Of a stretch of 64,000 nucleotides of DNA, positions 44,384-53,440 are shown in pieces; the stretch's first letter is position 1, and every line of letters begins with the position of its first letter. The position numbers were made by a program, and so were the translations under genes. The notes below the pieces were generated by a model, which was given only the letters and a program-made list of their open reading frames with translations, did not search any database and was not told the origin of the DNA. Origin of the DNA: Paenarthrobacter aurescens (GTDB taxonomy: Bacteria; Actinomycetota; Actinomycetes; Actinomycetales; Micrococcaceae); the NCBI RefSeq assembly GCF_041549525.1, contig NZ_CP157456.1, positions 3,224,001 through 3,288,000 of the forward strand, in the 5' to 3' direction.

Positions 44384-45163
44384 TCACCCCTTGAAAACAG
44401 GCGCCCGCTTCTCTTGGAACGCACGGAAACCTTCGGCGTAGTCGTCGGTTTTGCACAGCCTTGCTTGCTCGGAGTTTTCCTCGGCCATGGAAGCCCACAG
44501 GCCAAGGCGCTGATCCCGAATGTGCGCCACGAGTTCCTTGGAAGCGTTGAAGGCACCAGTGGCTCCAAGAGCAACCCGCCCAACGATCTCCCGCGTCACT
44601 TGCAGCAGGGAGTCCGCTGGCATGGCGCGGCTGAACATCCCCTGTTCCACAGCTTCCGCCCCGGACATGAGATCTGCCGTGTAGATCAGGTCCAGGGTCC
44701 GGTGCATGCCCAAACGTTCCGTAAAGTACCAGTGACCGCCCGAGTCCAACGTGGCTCCAAGCTTGGCAAAAGGTGAGCCGAACTTGGCGTTGTCCGCCAC
44801 ATACACAACATCCGTGGCCAACAACAGTCCCAGCCCAACTCCGAGGCAGGCACCGTGAGCGGCGGCAAATGTGGGCGCCGGGAACGCAGCCATCTTCCTC
44901 AGCAGCGGCTCCACGAGTCCGCCGAGGTACGCCTGGGCATCATCGGTTTCCGGGGTTACCCCGGAAATGTCGCGGCCGGCACAGAAGGCGCGGCCTTCTC
45001 CGCGAAGCAGCAGCGCCCGCACTTCAGCGCGGGAGGCGGCGGCAGCAGCGTCGTCGTACGCTTTGTCCAGTTGGGCAAGCGCGTCCTCGTTCAGCGAGTT
45101 CAGCTTGTCCGGGTAGTTGAGGACGATTTCGGCAATGCCGTTGGCAATGGAGAGCTCGATCAT
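44384..45163 (-). CDS. Enoyl-CoA hydratase/isomerase of the phenylacetate pathway
   Basis: A 259-residue crotonase from ATG 45163 (RBS AAGGAGCCCCCC). The fold's oxyanion-hole motifs are RAFCAGRDISG and AAHGACLGVGLGLL, and the catalytic-position region is FGSPFAKLGATLDSGG. It is likely PaaG (oxepin-CoA-forming isomerase) or PaaF, as it is the last gene of the paa run, 10 bp after paaE. The two cannot be told apart from sequence alone. Confidence 0.9.
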   Translation of the reverse strand: MIELSIANGIAEIVLNYPDKLNSLNEDALAQLDKAYDDAAAAASRAEVRALLLRGEGRAFCAGRDISGVTPETDDAQAYLGGLVEPLLRKMAAFPAPTFAAAHGACLGVGLGLLLATDVVYVADNAKFGSPFAKLGATLDSGGHWYFTERLGMHRTLDLIYTADLMSGAEAVEQGMFSRAMPADSLLQVTREIVGRVALGATGAFNASKELVAHIRDQRLGLWASMAEENSEQARLCKTDDYAEGFRAFQEKRAPVFKG

Positions 45164-45173
45164 GGGGGGCTCC

Positions 45174-46379
45174 TTAGACGTCGAAATCGACCGTGACTTC
45201 TTCGCTGGTGGGGTGGGACTGGCAGGTGAGGACGTAGCCCTTATCAAGCTCGTCCTGCTCAAGGGCGTAATTCTCATCCATGGTCACCGTACCGGTGATC
45301 AGCTTGGCGCGGCAGGTGCCACAGACGCCACCGGCGCACGCGAACGGAACGTCCGGCCGTACGCGCAAAGCCGCGTTGAGGATGGACTCCCGGGCGTGGG
45401 TGGGGCTGGCAACATCGCCGGTCAACCCGTCCAGGGTGAAGGTGATCTTGTACGTGTCCTGCGACTCGTCCTCCACAACCGGGCGGCCGGCGTTGCCCTC
45501 AGGACGGTCCGGACGGCCAGTGGTGAACAACTCAAAGCGCACATGCTCAGGCTCCACGCCGCGGGCAGCAAGGGTGTCGCGGCACAACTGGACCAGCTCG
45601 AACGGCCCGCACAGGAACCACTCGTCCACATCCTCGGCCCGGATGGCACTGCTGAGCAAGGCCTGCAGTTTCTCGGAATCAATACGCCCGGTCATCAGCG
45701 GCGCAATGCGCTGCTCACGGGACAACACGTGGTGCAACGCCAGGCGCGACGGGTACTTATCCTTCAGGTCCGCCAGCTCTTCAAGGAACATGACGTCCAT
45801 GGCAGCCTTGTTGGCGTACACCAGGTCAAAGGTGGTTTCCGGATTGGCCGCCAGCAGCGTGCGTGCAATGGCGATCACCGGTGTGATGCCCGAACCCGCG
45901 GCGATCGCCACGAAGTTGCCCGGCTCCCCCGCCAGCTCCTCCGGGTGATTCATGGAGTTCATGACGTTGTGCTGAACCGAGGCGCCGTCCTTGCCATGCC
46001 GGGAAATGAACGCACCCTGCGGGCTCATGACATCCAGGACATCGCCGGCTTTGAGTTCTGCGTTTGCCCACGTGGAGAAGAGGCCGCCCAGGTCCTTTTT
46101 GATGGCCACACGGATCTCGCTGCTGCCATCCTCAAAGCTGCGCGGCTCTGCGCAAATGGAGTAACTGCGCCGAACCTCATGCGGCTCACCCTGTTCATCC
46201 GGCAACGTGGTGCGAAGGGCCACGTACTGGCCGGGCAAGTAGTCGTACTGACCGGCAAGCTCGGCCGGAACACCAAACGTGACCTCAATGGCATCGTCCG
46301 TCAGGCGCCGGACTTCAGAGACGGTCAGGTTATGGAAAGACGCACGACGGCGGCTGGCCGTCTGTGTTTCGGTGGTCAT
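45174..46379 (-). CDS. paaE: PaaE, phenylacetyl-CoA epoxidase reductase subunit
   Basis: A 401-residue FAD/[2Fe-2S] reductase; the ATG at 46379 fits the family, 10 bp after paaD. Order: FAD-binding beta-barrel (RRSYSICAEP), NAD(P)H-binding domain (AAGSGITPVIAIARTLLA; FLCGPFELV), C-terminal plant-type ferredoxin domain with the cluster ligands in CAGGVCGTCRAKLITG and LTCQSHP. It passes NADPH electrons to the di-iron site of PaaA. Unusual only in the short linker between domains. Confidence 0.95.
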   Translation of the reverse strand: MTTETQTASRRRASFHNLTVSEVRRLTDDAIEVTFGVPAELAGQYDYLPGQYVALRTTLPDEQGEPHEVRRSYSICAEPRSFEDGSSEIRVAIKKDLGGLFSTWANAELKAGDVLDVMSPQGAFISRHGKDGASVQHNVMNSMNHPEELAGEPGNFVAIAAGSGITPVIAIARTLLAANPETTFDLVYANKAAMDVMFLEELADLKDKYPSRLALHHVLSREQRIAPLMTGRIDSEKLQALLSSAIRAEDVDEWFLCGPFELVQLCRDTLAARGVEPEHVRFELFTTGRPDRPEGNAGRPVVEDESQDTYKITFTLDGLTGDVASPTHARESILNAALRVRPDVPFACAGGVCGTCRAKLITGTVTMDENYALEQDELDKGYVLTCQSHPTSEEVTVDFDV

Positions 46380-46389
46380 GGCTGCTTCC

Positions 46390-46965
46390 TTAGAGGACTT
46401 TGAAGTAGTCGAACGGTTCCTTGCAGTCCTGGCAGACGAACAACGCCTTGCAGGATGTGGAACCAAAGCGAGTGAGTTCCTTGGTGTTCAAGGAGTTGCA
46501 CTGGGGACACTTGACGGCGAGGCTCAGCCGCACAGGACCGGAGTGGCCACCTGCGGCAGCCATGCCACTGGGCGGAGCGATCCCGTACTCCTCCAACTTG
46601 GCCTTGCCGGACTCGGTCATCCAGTCAGTGGTCCACGCCGGAGACAACACCAGGTTGACGTGCACACTCGCGTAGCCCTCCTTCACGAAGGCCGTCCGCA
46701 GATCGTCACCAATGGCGTCCATCGCCGGGCAACCCGAGTACGTGGGCGTGATGGTGACCTCGACGGCGGTACTTGAGGCGCCGCCGTCGTGCTGGCCTGC
46801 CGCTTGCGTCGGGAAGACGCGAACGCCGCGCAAGATACCCAGGTCCTCAATGGTGAGGACTGGGATCTCCGGATCACAGACCGTGGACGCGATGTCCCAG
46901 GCCCGCTGCTCCTCAGGCTCCAACTGCGTAACTGAAGCTGTTCGCGGCAAAGTAGTCATGCTCAT
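46390..46965 (-). CDS. paaD: PaaD, phenylacetyl-CoA epoxidase assembly subunit
   Basis: A 191-residue protein. N-terminal DUF59/MIP18-type domain (IASTVCDPEIPVLTIEDLGI; ITPTYSGCPAMDAIGDDLRT) and a C-terminal zinc-ribbon-like part (VKCPQCNSLNTKELTRFGST then CKALFVCQDCKEPF). PaaD is thought to aid Fe-S or di-iron maturation of the complex. The start was set at ATG 46965, coupled (TGATG) to the end of paaC; nearby alternatives are GTG 46968 and ATG 46959. Confidence 0.93.
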   Translation of the reverse strand: MSMTTLPRTASVTQLEPEEQRAWDIASTVCDPEIPVLTIEDLGILRGVRVFPTQAAGQHDGGASSTAVEVTITPTYSGCPAMDAIGDDLRTAFVKEGYASVHVNLVLSPAWTTDWMTESGKAKLEEYGIAPPSGMAAAGGHSGPVRLSLAVKCPQCNSLNTKELTRFGSTSCKALFVCQDCKEPFDYFKVL

Positions 46966-47909
46966 CACCAGCTCGCACCGGGGTGCTCGCGGGCCAGGAC
47001 CTGCATTTCAGCCAGGATGTAGCCCAGGAACTCGGAGTGCTTACCCCTGCGTCCGCCGCCCAAGGACTGCGGGACGCCGGGGATTTCCAGTTCGGCCTCG
47101 GCCATGATGTTGCCGGTGAGCCGATCAAATTCGGCACGGAGGCTGGAGGGCTGAACTGTAACGCCGGCCCCGGCAAGGCGCGTGGTGAGCTGATCGTCCT
47201 CGAACAGTTCGTCCACGTAAGGCCACACCAGTTTGAAGCCCTGGATGATGCGTGCACGGGACTCGTCAGTACCGCCGGCAAGCCGAAGCACCCACTGCGC
47301 ACTGTGATCACGGTGGTAATCCACTTCCTTCACAGCCTTCGCGGAGATGGCTGCGATGGTGGCATCGGTGGACTCCATGAGCTTGGAGTAAAGCTCGTAC
47401 TGGTAGAAGCTCACAATGAACTGCCGGGCGATAGTCACTGCGAAATCGCCATTGGGCTGCTCAAACAGGTGAGCGGAGCGGAACTCGTGCTCCCGGCGGA
47501 AGTACGCGAGGTCATCCTCTGACTTGCCCCAAGCTGCACCGGCGTAGGTCAGGAAGGATCGCGCGTGACCCAACTGGTCCAAGGCGATATTGCCCAAGGC
47601 AATGTCCTCCTCGAGCTCAGGGGCACGGGAAATCCAATGGCCCAGGCGCTGGGCGAGGATCAGGCCGTCGTCGCCAATGCGCAGCGCGAACTCTGCAACA
47701 TCCTCGCTGGGCTTGACCTGCCCTCTTTGGATTTCGAGCGCGATGTCCTCCGGTCGCAGCGCATTGCCCGGGGTGATGCGGGTAGCGCTGGCCGAACCAT
47801 CACCGGATGCGCCGGCGCCGTGGACGCCCACGGAGATATCGCCATGACCGTCAATTGCGAAGTCGGTGTCTTGAGCAGTCTCTTGAGTGCTCACGTCTTT
47901 GCTTGTCAC
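46965..47909 (-). CDS. paaC: PaaC, structural subunit of phenylacetyl-CoA epoxidase
   Basis: A 314-residue ferritin-like subunit. The N-terminal ~50 residues (acidic, Gly-rich, from VSTQETAQDT) exceed the usual PaaC length. The body matches: RIGDDGLILAQRLGHWISRA, NIALDQLGHARSFLTYAGAA, KEVDYHRDHSAQWVLRLAGG. PaaC lacks catalytic di-iron residues and supports PaaA. GTG start overlaps paaB by 4 nt. Confidence 0.95.
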   Translation of the reverse strand: MTSKDVSTQETAQDTDFAIDGHGDISVGVHGAGASGDGSASATRITPGNALRPEDIALEIQRGQVKPSEDVAEFALRIGDDGLILAQRLGHWISRAPELEEDIALGNIALDQLGHARSFLTYAGAAWGKSEDDLAYFRREHEFRSAHLFEQPNGDFAVTIARQFIVSFYQYELYSKLMESTDATIAAISAKAVKEVDYHRDHSAQWVLRLAGGTDESRARIIQGFKLVWPYVDELFEDDQLTTRLAGAGVTVQPSSLRAEFDRLTGNIMAEAELEIPGVPQSLGGGRRGKHSEFLGYILAEMQVLAREHPGASW

Positions 47910-48334
47910 AGGTGCTTCACGCCTTCGCTCTTGGTGTAGTACGTCGCGTGGCGGTAATCCTTGCCCTGCGGGGACTCGAAGAAGGAACCCTTGGAGTCCG
48001 GATCGCTGGAAGAAATCGCCTCGGCCGGGACAACCCAGATGGAGACGCCTTCATTGCGGCGCGTGTACAGATCGCGGGCATTCCGCAGCGCCATGGCCGC
48101 ATCCGGCGCGTGCAAGGAACCGGCGTGCACGTGGGACAGGCCGCGGCTGGACCGGACGAAGACCTCCCAGAGGGACCACGGGGACTCTTCCGTTGCGGTG
48201 TGGGAGGTGACGGCAGGGCCTGAGGCGGGTGTCGACGTCGTGCTTTCCTTGTTGGTGGCCGCAACCTTGGGCGCCTCGCGGTTGATCTCGCTGGCGGCGC
48301 TGGCCGGTGCTTCCGGGTTACCGTGAGGAGCCAT
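47906..48334 (-). CDS. paaB: PaaB, structural subunit of phenylacetyl-CoA epoxidase
   Basis: A 142-residue protein. The core (about 50-142) matches the ~95-residue family: PWSLWEVFVRSSRGLSHVHA, GSLHAPDAAMALRNARDLYT, RRNEGVSIWVVPAEAI. The first ~48 residues (Ala/Ser/Thr-rich, low complexity) are extra. It bridges PaaAC dimers in the complex. The start codon overlaps the stop of paaA by one base. Confidence 0.94.
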   Translation of the reverse strand: MAPHGNPEAPASAASEINREAPKVAATNKESTTSTPASGPAVTSHTATEESPWSLWEVFVRSSRGLSHVHAGSLHAPDAAMALRNARDLYTRRNEGVSIWVVPAEAISSSDPDSKGSFFESPQGKDYRHATYYTKSEGVKHL

Positions 48335-49329
48335 TATGCTGCGTTCTCTTTCTGTGCTTGCTTGCGGGCGTAGGCCACAGCGGCTTCGCGAACCCAGGCA
48401 CCGTTTTCATGTGCCTCGCGGCGGCGCTCGACGCGCTGCGAGTTGCAGGGGCCGCGGCCTGCCAGGACTTCCTTGAACTCGTTCCAGTCCAAGGGTCCGT
48501 GCTCCCACTTCTTGGTTTCTTCGTTGAAACGGATGTCCTTATCAGGCAGGGTCAGGCCGAGGACACGGACCTGCTCCACCATCATGCCCACGAACCGGCT
48601 GCGCAGCTCGTCATTGCTGAAGCGCTTGATGTTCCAGGCCATGGACTGCTTGGAGTTGGGTGAATCGTCATCCGGCGGGCCGAACATCATCAGCGACGGC
48701 GCGTACCAGCGGTTCACTGCATCCTGGGCCATCTGCTTCTGCGCAGGCGTGCCGTTGGAGAGTTCAAGCAGGATCTCGAAACCCTGGCGCTGGTGGAATG
48801 ATTCTTCCTTGCAGATGCGCACCATTGCGCGACCGTAAGGACCGTACGAGGCACGGCACAGGGGCACCTGGTTGCAGATGGCAGCGCCATCAACAAGCCA
48901 GCCAATGGCTCCCATGTCCGCCCAGGAGATGGTGGGGTAGTTGAAGATGGAGGAGTACCGGGCCTTGCCGGCGATCAGATCTTCCATCATCTGGTCCCGG
49001 GACTGGCCCAGGGTCTCAGCGGCCGAGTACAGGTACAGGCCGTGGCCGGCCTCGTCCTGAACCTTGGCCATGAGGATTGACTTGCGCTTCAAGCTCGGGG
49101 CCCTGGTGATCCAGTTGGCTTCCGGTTGCATGCCAATGATTTCCGAGTGGGCATGCTGCGAGATCTGGCGCAGCAAAGTCTTGCGGTACGCCGCCGGCAT
49201 CCAGTCGCGCGGTTCGATGCGCGAGTCCTCCGAAATGATGCGATCAAAGTACGCCTGTCCGGCTGCCTCCCGCTCCTGCTCTTCCGGGGACAGCTCAGCG
49301 GGCACTGACTGCAGATTCTGCGATGCCAT
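48334..49329 (-). CDS. paaA: PaaA, catalytic di-iron subunit of phenylacetyl-CoA epoxidase
   Basis: A 331-residue oxygenase; ATG 49329 has RBS TTAGGAG, while the longer frame upstream is not homologous. Di-iron ligands are seen in [11 protein letters not shown] (E, H) and [14 protein letters not shown] (E, H). With PaaBCE it converts phenylacetyl-CoA to the 1,2-epoxide, the first ring-attacking step. First gene of a six-gene operon whose starts and stops mostly overlap. No ligase (paaK), paaZ or regulator is within the window. Confidence 0.97.
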   Translation of the reverse strand: MASQNLQSVPAELSPEEQEREAAGQAYFDRIISEDSRIEPRDWMPAAYRKTLLRQISQHAHSEIIGMQPEANWITRAPSLKRKSILMAKVQDEAGHGLYLYSAAETLGQSRDQMMEDLIAGKARYSSIFNYPTISWADMGAIGWLVDGAAICNQVPLCRASYGPYGRAMVRICKEESFHQRQGFEILLELSNGTPAQKQMAQDAVNRWYAPSLMMFGPPDDDSPNSKQSMAWNIKRFSNDELRSRFVGMMVEQVRVLGLTLPDKDIRFNEETKKWEHGPLDWNEFKEVLAGRGPCNSQRVERRREAHENGAWVREAAVAYARKQAQKENAA

Positions 49330-49347
49330 GGTTGCTCCTAATAAATT

Positions 49348-49362
49348 ACCGACCGTTCGTTC
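49348..49362. promoter_or_regulatory. Candidate PaaR-type operator upstream of paaA
   Basis: ACCGACCGTTCGTTC is an imperfect palindrome 18 bp upstream of the paaA ATG. TetR-family PaaR repressors bind ACCGACCGNTCGGT-like sites near paa promoters. The regulator gene itself is not in the window. Confidence 0.45.
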
Positions 49363-49528
49363 AGAATATGCGGAGCGGATGATTTCAGTCAAGCGTTCGT
49401 GCCCTGATGCCGCAGATGATTGGAAGTGTTTGCGCGGCTCTGCGTTGTTGACAAGATCCGCGCTTCCGGCCGTGTTAACTTGGGGTGGGACCTCGGTTGT
49501 CCCCCTCACCGCCAGAAAAGAGCCTTAC

Positions 49529-50134
49529 GTGGAATCGCCCCAGCCCTTCAGGATTCTCACCGTCTGCACAGGGAACATCTGCCGCTCCCCCGTGGCCGAA
49601 CGGTTGCTGCAGGCCGGGCTGAACCAGGTAAGCCCCGGATCCTTCGAGGTCCGCAGCGCCGGGACCCGGGCCATGGTGGGTGAACCCATCCAGCCCCTCT
49701 CGGCACAGATCATCAGCACATTCCGCGGCAGCCCGGACGACTTCGCAGCCAGGCAACTAACTCCCCGGATACTCAAGGAAACCGATCTGGTGCTGGCCAT
49801 GACCTCCAAGCACCGCGGAGAGGTCCTTCAACTGGACGCCTCCCTGTTGAAGCGCACCTTCACCGTCCGGGAATTCGCCCGCATGCTCTCCGTCCTGGAA
49901 AACCGTGGAGATACCACCCCTGCCGGCAACATCGCTGAGTTCTGGCGGGCACTCCCGGCCCGCGCGGCGTCCGTCCGCCACCTTGCGCTGCCCTCCGATC
50001 CTGCAGACAACGATGTGGTAGACCCCTACCGGCGAGCGGAAGAGGTCTACCACCAGATGGAGGATGAGCTGGCCCCGGCCATCCTGGGCATCCTCCGTTT
50101 TGCGCGCCTGACGGCGCCGGCCCAGGTTTCCTAG
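49529..50134 (+). CDS. Low-molecular-weight protein-tyrosine phosphatase
   Basis: A 201-residue phosphatase with GTG start. The active-site loop is VCTGNICRSPVAERLL (CxxxxxR), with the general acid in NDVVDPYRRA. The enzyme is a little longer than the 150-160 residue norm because of extra segments between these (EFARMLSVLENRG; ARAASVRHLALPSD). Such PTPs (Wzb/PtpA-like) dephosphorylate tyrosine kinases that control capsule/exopolysaccharide export. Divergent from paaA. Confidence 0.9.
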   Translation: MESPQPFRILTVCTGNICRSPVAERLLQAGLNQVSPGSFEVRSAGTRAMVGEPIQPLSAQIISTFRGSPDDFAARQLTPRILKETDLVLAMTSKHRGEVLQLDASLLKRTFTVREFARMLSVLENRGDTTPAGNIAEFWRALPARAASVRHLALPSDPADNDVVDPYRRAEEVYHQMEDELAPAILGILRFARLTAPAQVS

Positions 50135-50137
50135 CCC

Positions 50138-51175
50138 CTAGTTGAGGGCAATCACCAGCATCTGGCTGGTACCAGGGATGCACGTCTGCAGAACCACTGC
50201 AGGGAATCCGCCAAAGACTGCTGCCACATCATTGGTGCTCCCCGGATTGGGCACCTGTCCCCTGCCCGTGGCCGTGAAAGTTCCGTAGCCCGGGATTGAG
50301 ACGGTCTCGCCAACGGAGATTCCGGAGAACCGCCCCCAGCCTCCGCAGAAATCATGCTCGGTGATGAACGTGGCGTAGGCGTTGGTTGGGGTGTAATGAA
50401 TGGGCCCAATGCAGGCGTCCACCATGGATTGCCCACCGGCTCCTGCAACGTAAATGGTCCGGACGGCAGGCGCAGGTGCGGGAGCCGGGGCCGGCGCGGG
50501 AGCGGGAGCCACGGCTGCGGGGGCGGCTGCGGCCTGGGCTTGCGCAGCCGGTGCGGCCGGAGCCGGTGCTGGCGCTGGAGCTGGGGCGGCCACCGCGATG
50601 GGCGGTCCGGTGAGCTTCAAAACCTGTCCGGGCACAATCACCGAGTAAGCGCTCAGACCATTGGCGGCCAGCATGGCCGTAACGTCCACGCCGTATCGCG
50701 CGGCAATGGAGCCCACAGTGTCCCCGGACACCACCGTGTAGAGGTTGGGATCCCCGGCAGGTGCAGCAGGGGCAGCCTCCACGGCGGCCGGCACTGGCAC
50801 TGCAACCTCAGGGGCTGGTGCGGCTGGAGCCGGAGCGGGCGCATCTGCCACCGGTGCAGCTGCCGGAACTTCAGCGGCCGGCACGTCAGCTGGAACCGCG
50901 GCTTCTGCCTCCGCGTCCTGGACCGGCAAAGCTGCGGGCGCCTCAGCGCTATCGCCCTTGGAGAATTGTGCTTGCTCCTGGGAGGCATTCCGGTCAACGT
51001 CACCGGCAGGCTGAGTGGCCCAATTCACCACACCAAAAAACAAGGGGATCAACGCAAGTATGGCGATCACCGCGCCGGCAATCAGCAGTTTGGCTTTAGT
51101 GGACTGCGGCTGCCGAATATTGCTGCCGCTCTTGTTGGACAAGGAATTTTGAAGATCTACGTCGTTCATATTCAT
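50138..51175 (-). CDS. Membrane-anchored LysM protein
   Basis: A 345-residue protein. Short cytoplasmic start, one membrane segment at about 30-52, then a long Ala/Pro/Glu-rich stalk. A LysM peptidoglycan-binding motif (LYTVVSGDTVGSIAARYGVD) lies near 145-190, followed by a second Ala/Pro stalk. The C-terminal ~105 residues (GGQSMVDACIGPIHYTPTNA; EHDFCGGWGRFSGISVGETV) are a compact, Cys-containing domain like the sortase-neighbour domains of Arthrobacter wall proteins, function unknown. It binds the wall and spans it (inference). Confidence 0.86.
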   Translation of the reverse strand: MNMNDVDLQNSLSNKSGSNIRQPQSTKAKLLIAGAVIAILALIPLFFGVVNWATQPAGDVDRNASQEQAQFSKGDSAEAPAALPVQDAEAEAAVPADVPAAEVPAAAPVADAPAPAPAAPAPEVAVPVPAAVEAAPAAPAGDPNLYTVVSGDTVGSIAARYGVDVTAMLAANGLSAYSVIVPGQVLKLTGPPIAVAAPAPAPAPAPAAPAAQAQAAAAPAAVAPAPAPAPAPAPAPAVRTIYVAGAGGQSMVDACIGPIHYTPTNAYATFITEHDFCGGWGRFSGISVGETVSIPGYGTFTATGRGQVPNPGSTNDVAAVFGGFPAVVLQTCIPGTSQMLVIALN

Positions 51176-51589
51176 GGGAAACCCCGGACTCCATGGCTCT
51201 GGACCGCGCACCACGGGCCACTATTGGCCCGAACAAGAAAGCGCAGCTACGTATTGGGAGGAGCACCACCCACAAGTTGCGGGAGTGCAGTCCACCGCTG
51301 AGCCGGAGGAACGGAAAAGCAAAACCCCTACGAATTTCAATGGTAGGAAGGGGCCCCTTCCTGCCGCACGAGTAGGAACTACTCGACTTTCCTGCAGAGG
51401 GCCCTAACGGTTACTTGGGCATTACGCAGTTTCCAAAAATGAACTACTTGCTTCGGCCGGGCCAGTCCCCGCCGGCAGCCAGGAGTAGCCGATTCCGGGC
51501 ATGGATCAAACGGATCAGCAATCGGCTTGCCCCTGCTCCGCCGCAGTACGTTGAGCCAAGCCCTCGCTGCTGCCAACGCCAAGGAACAC
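51176..51589. other. Divergent intergenic region between LysM and LCP genes
   Basis: 414 bp without a supported gene. It carries promoters for two divergent cell-wall genes and two strong palindromes: AGGAAGGGGCCCCTTCCT (51345-51362) and CGAGTAG-GAA-CTACTCG (51369-51385), seven bases apart. The remaining sequence shows no RNA gene or reading frame I trust. Confidence 0.55.
51345..51385. promoter_or_regulatory. Paired palindromes in the LysM-LCP divergent region
   Basis: An 18-bp perfect palindrome and a 7-bp-armed palindrome sit side by side, 170 and 205 bp from the two start codons. Either operators for a shared regulator or a leader hairpin pair. Confidence 0.5.
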
Positions 51590-52642
51590 ATGACGCTCTC
51601 TTCCCATGCCCAAAACCCCTCCGCGGAGAAGGGGTCACGCCGTCAAAAGAGTGCAAAGAAGACCGCACGCAATGTCCTTCTTGGTTTCGCGGCTGCAGTT
51701 CTTGTGGTTGGCCTCATTGCCGGGGCGTACGTGTTCAATCTGGTGCAAACCTTCAACGCCGGTTCCACCACAATCGAGAACGCATTTCCCGAAGAATCCA
51801 CACGCCCGCAGAAAGCCGAAAACAACACGGCAATGAACATTCTTGTGATGGGCAGCGATAGCCGCGGCGCCCAGCTGGAAGTGGAAGCCAATGCATCAAG
51901 TGACCAGCGCGCGGACACCTTGATGTTGGTGCACATTCCCGCAGACAGGAAAGAAGTCTACTCAATATCCCTGATGCGGGATCTGTGGATGGACATTCCA
52001 GGAAAGGGTGAATCAAAGATCAACTCCGCGCTTGCCTACGGCGGGGTCCCTCTGATGGTGCAGACCGTGGAATCGCTCTTTGACCAGCGCATCGACCACG
52101 TGGCCATGATCGACTTCGAGGGCTTCAAAGGCCTCACTGATGCCCTTGGCGGTGTTGAGGTTGACGTCCGGGTTCCCTTCGCGCCAAGCTCAGGACCCAC
52201 GGCCGGACAGGTCTACAAGGCCGGCAAGCACACCCTCGATGGAGATCAAGCCCTCGCCTTTGTCCGAGAGCGCTGGGCGTTCAGTGATGGCGACTACCAA
52301 CGGGTCAAGAACCAGCAGACCTACCTCCAAGCCGTGATTGGCAAGATCATTGCCCGAGAAACCCTGACCAATCCGGTGACTATCAGCAACATGGTCTCGG
52401 CCGTGTCCCCTTTTGTGGGCGTGGACGAGACCTTCGATGCTGCGGCAATCGGCAATCTGGCCCTCTCCCTGAAGGACGTGCGTGCCCAGGACACTGTCAT
52501 GTTTACCCTGCCTACCCTTGGCACGGGCACCTCAACGGACGGGCAGTCGATTGTCCTGGCGGACACAGCTGCGATTGCTGACGTGGCAGCGGCACTTTCC
52601 ACGGATCAGTTGGGCACGTACGTTGCTGCCCTCACCCGCTAA
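51590..52642 (+). CDS. LytR-CpsA-Psr (LCP) family glycopolymer ligase
   Basis: A 350-residue membrane protein from ATG 51590 (RBS AAGGAACAC). One N-terminal helix (about 27-50) anchors an extracytoplasmic LCP domain: NILVMGSDSRGAQLEVEANA, RADTLMLVHIPADRKEVYSI, SLMRDLWMDIPGKGESKINS, DFEGFKGLTDALGGVEVDVR and the Arg-containing LAFVRERWAFSDGDYQRVKN. LCP enzymes attach lipid-linked glycopolymers to peptidoglycan. It ends tail-to-tail with signal peptidase, overlapping 4 nt. Confidence 0.96.
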   Translation: MTLSSHAQNPSAEKGSRRQKSAKKTARNVLLGFAAAVLVVGLIAGAYVFNLVQTFNAGSTTIENAFPEESTRPQKAENNTAMNILVMGSDSRGAQLEVEANASSDQRADTLMLVHIPADRKEVYSISLMRDLWMDIPGKGESKINSALAYGGVPLMVQTVESLFDQRIDHVAMIDFEGFKGLTDALGGVEVDVRVPFAPSSGPTAGQVYKAGKHTLDGDQALAFVRERWAFSDGDYQRVKNQQTYLQAVIGKIIARETLTNPVTISNMVSAVSPFVGVDETFDAAAIGNLALSLKDVRAQDTVMFTLPTLGTGTSTDGQSIVLADTAAIADVAAALSTDQLGTYVAALTR

Positions 52643-53343
52643 AGAGGTGTTCTCAGCCCCCATTTGCTCAGTGGGAGCACGAACCCGTCCACGCGGCCAA
52701 TAATGTCTCCCCGGCCAACTGTTTTGGCGCAGCCCGCTGGTGACCCCTCGTTGCGGCAGGCAGTGACGGAATCCTGTGAGTCGGAGCGGTGATCGCCCAT
52801 CAGCAGGTATTGATCCTCACCAAGGAGGATCGGCCCGAAGCAACGCGGTGACCTTACCGGCGTCGAGCAATCCGTTGTGCCGCTGATGAACGCCAAGTCC
52901 TGGAAGACGTATGGTTCCGCGACGGCTGCGCTGTTGACTATCACCTGGCCGGTAACTCCGCAGCATTCCACGGTGTCCCCGGGCAGGCCCACTACCCGTT
53001 TCACCAGATATTCGGTGTTGGCGGGGCCAATTCCGGTGAGCTCACCAAAGAAGCCCACACTGGTGCGAAGGACACCATGCTTGGGTGCGGGCCCCCATTG
53101 CGTTGGTTTTTTGAAAACTACTACGTCACCGTGTTCCGGGGCTGTTCCCGTGTAAGCGGTGCGGTTGACCAGCAGCCGGTCACCTACGTTCAGCGTCTGC
53201 TCCATGGACCCCGAAGGCACGGTGTACACCTTCACCAGGAAACCTTGAACGAGGGACACCACCGTGAGGGCGAGCAGAAGGTGAATCCATGGTGAGCGCA
53301 GCGGGCGACGACGGGTGGCGGCTTTTGCCGGCTTGGAACTCAT
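52639..53343 (-). CDS. lepB: Signal peptidase I
   Basis: A 234-residue enzyme. One N-terminal helix (about 18-38) is followed by the catalytic Ser in VPSGSMEQTL and the catalytic Lys in YLVKRVVGLPGDTVEC, then GDHRSDSQDS near the C-terminus. It cleaves signal peptides of exported proteins at the outer membrane face. Convergent with the LCP gene by a 4-nt overlap, so each terminates into the other. Confidence 0.96.
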   Translation of the reverse strand: MSSKPAKAATRRRPLRSPWIHLLLALTVVSLVQGFLVKVYTVPSGSMEQTLNVGDRLLVNRTAYTGTAPEHGDVVVFKKPTQWGPAPKHGVLRTSVGFFGELTGIGPANTEYLVKRVVGLPGDTVECCGVTGQVIVNSAAVAEPYVFQDLAFISGTTDCSTPVRSPRCFGPILLGEDQYLLMGDHRSDSQDSVTACRNEGSPAGCAKTVGRGDIIGRVDGFVLPLSKWGLRTPL

Positions 53344-53440
53344 GCTCTTTTTTCACTCATTGTGAGCCGACGTTACGATACCCGGGATGCACGGCAACAG
53401 CCGCTGCAGTCAAAAGGGCCAGGCCCGTTCGCGAAGGTTT

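Noticed and set aside
45117..46403. 428-residue plus-strand frame antisense to paaE
   Set aside because: Shadow of paaE; no homology-like motif, and it runs through conserved paa coding sequence.
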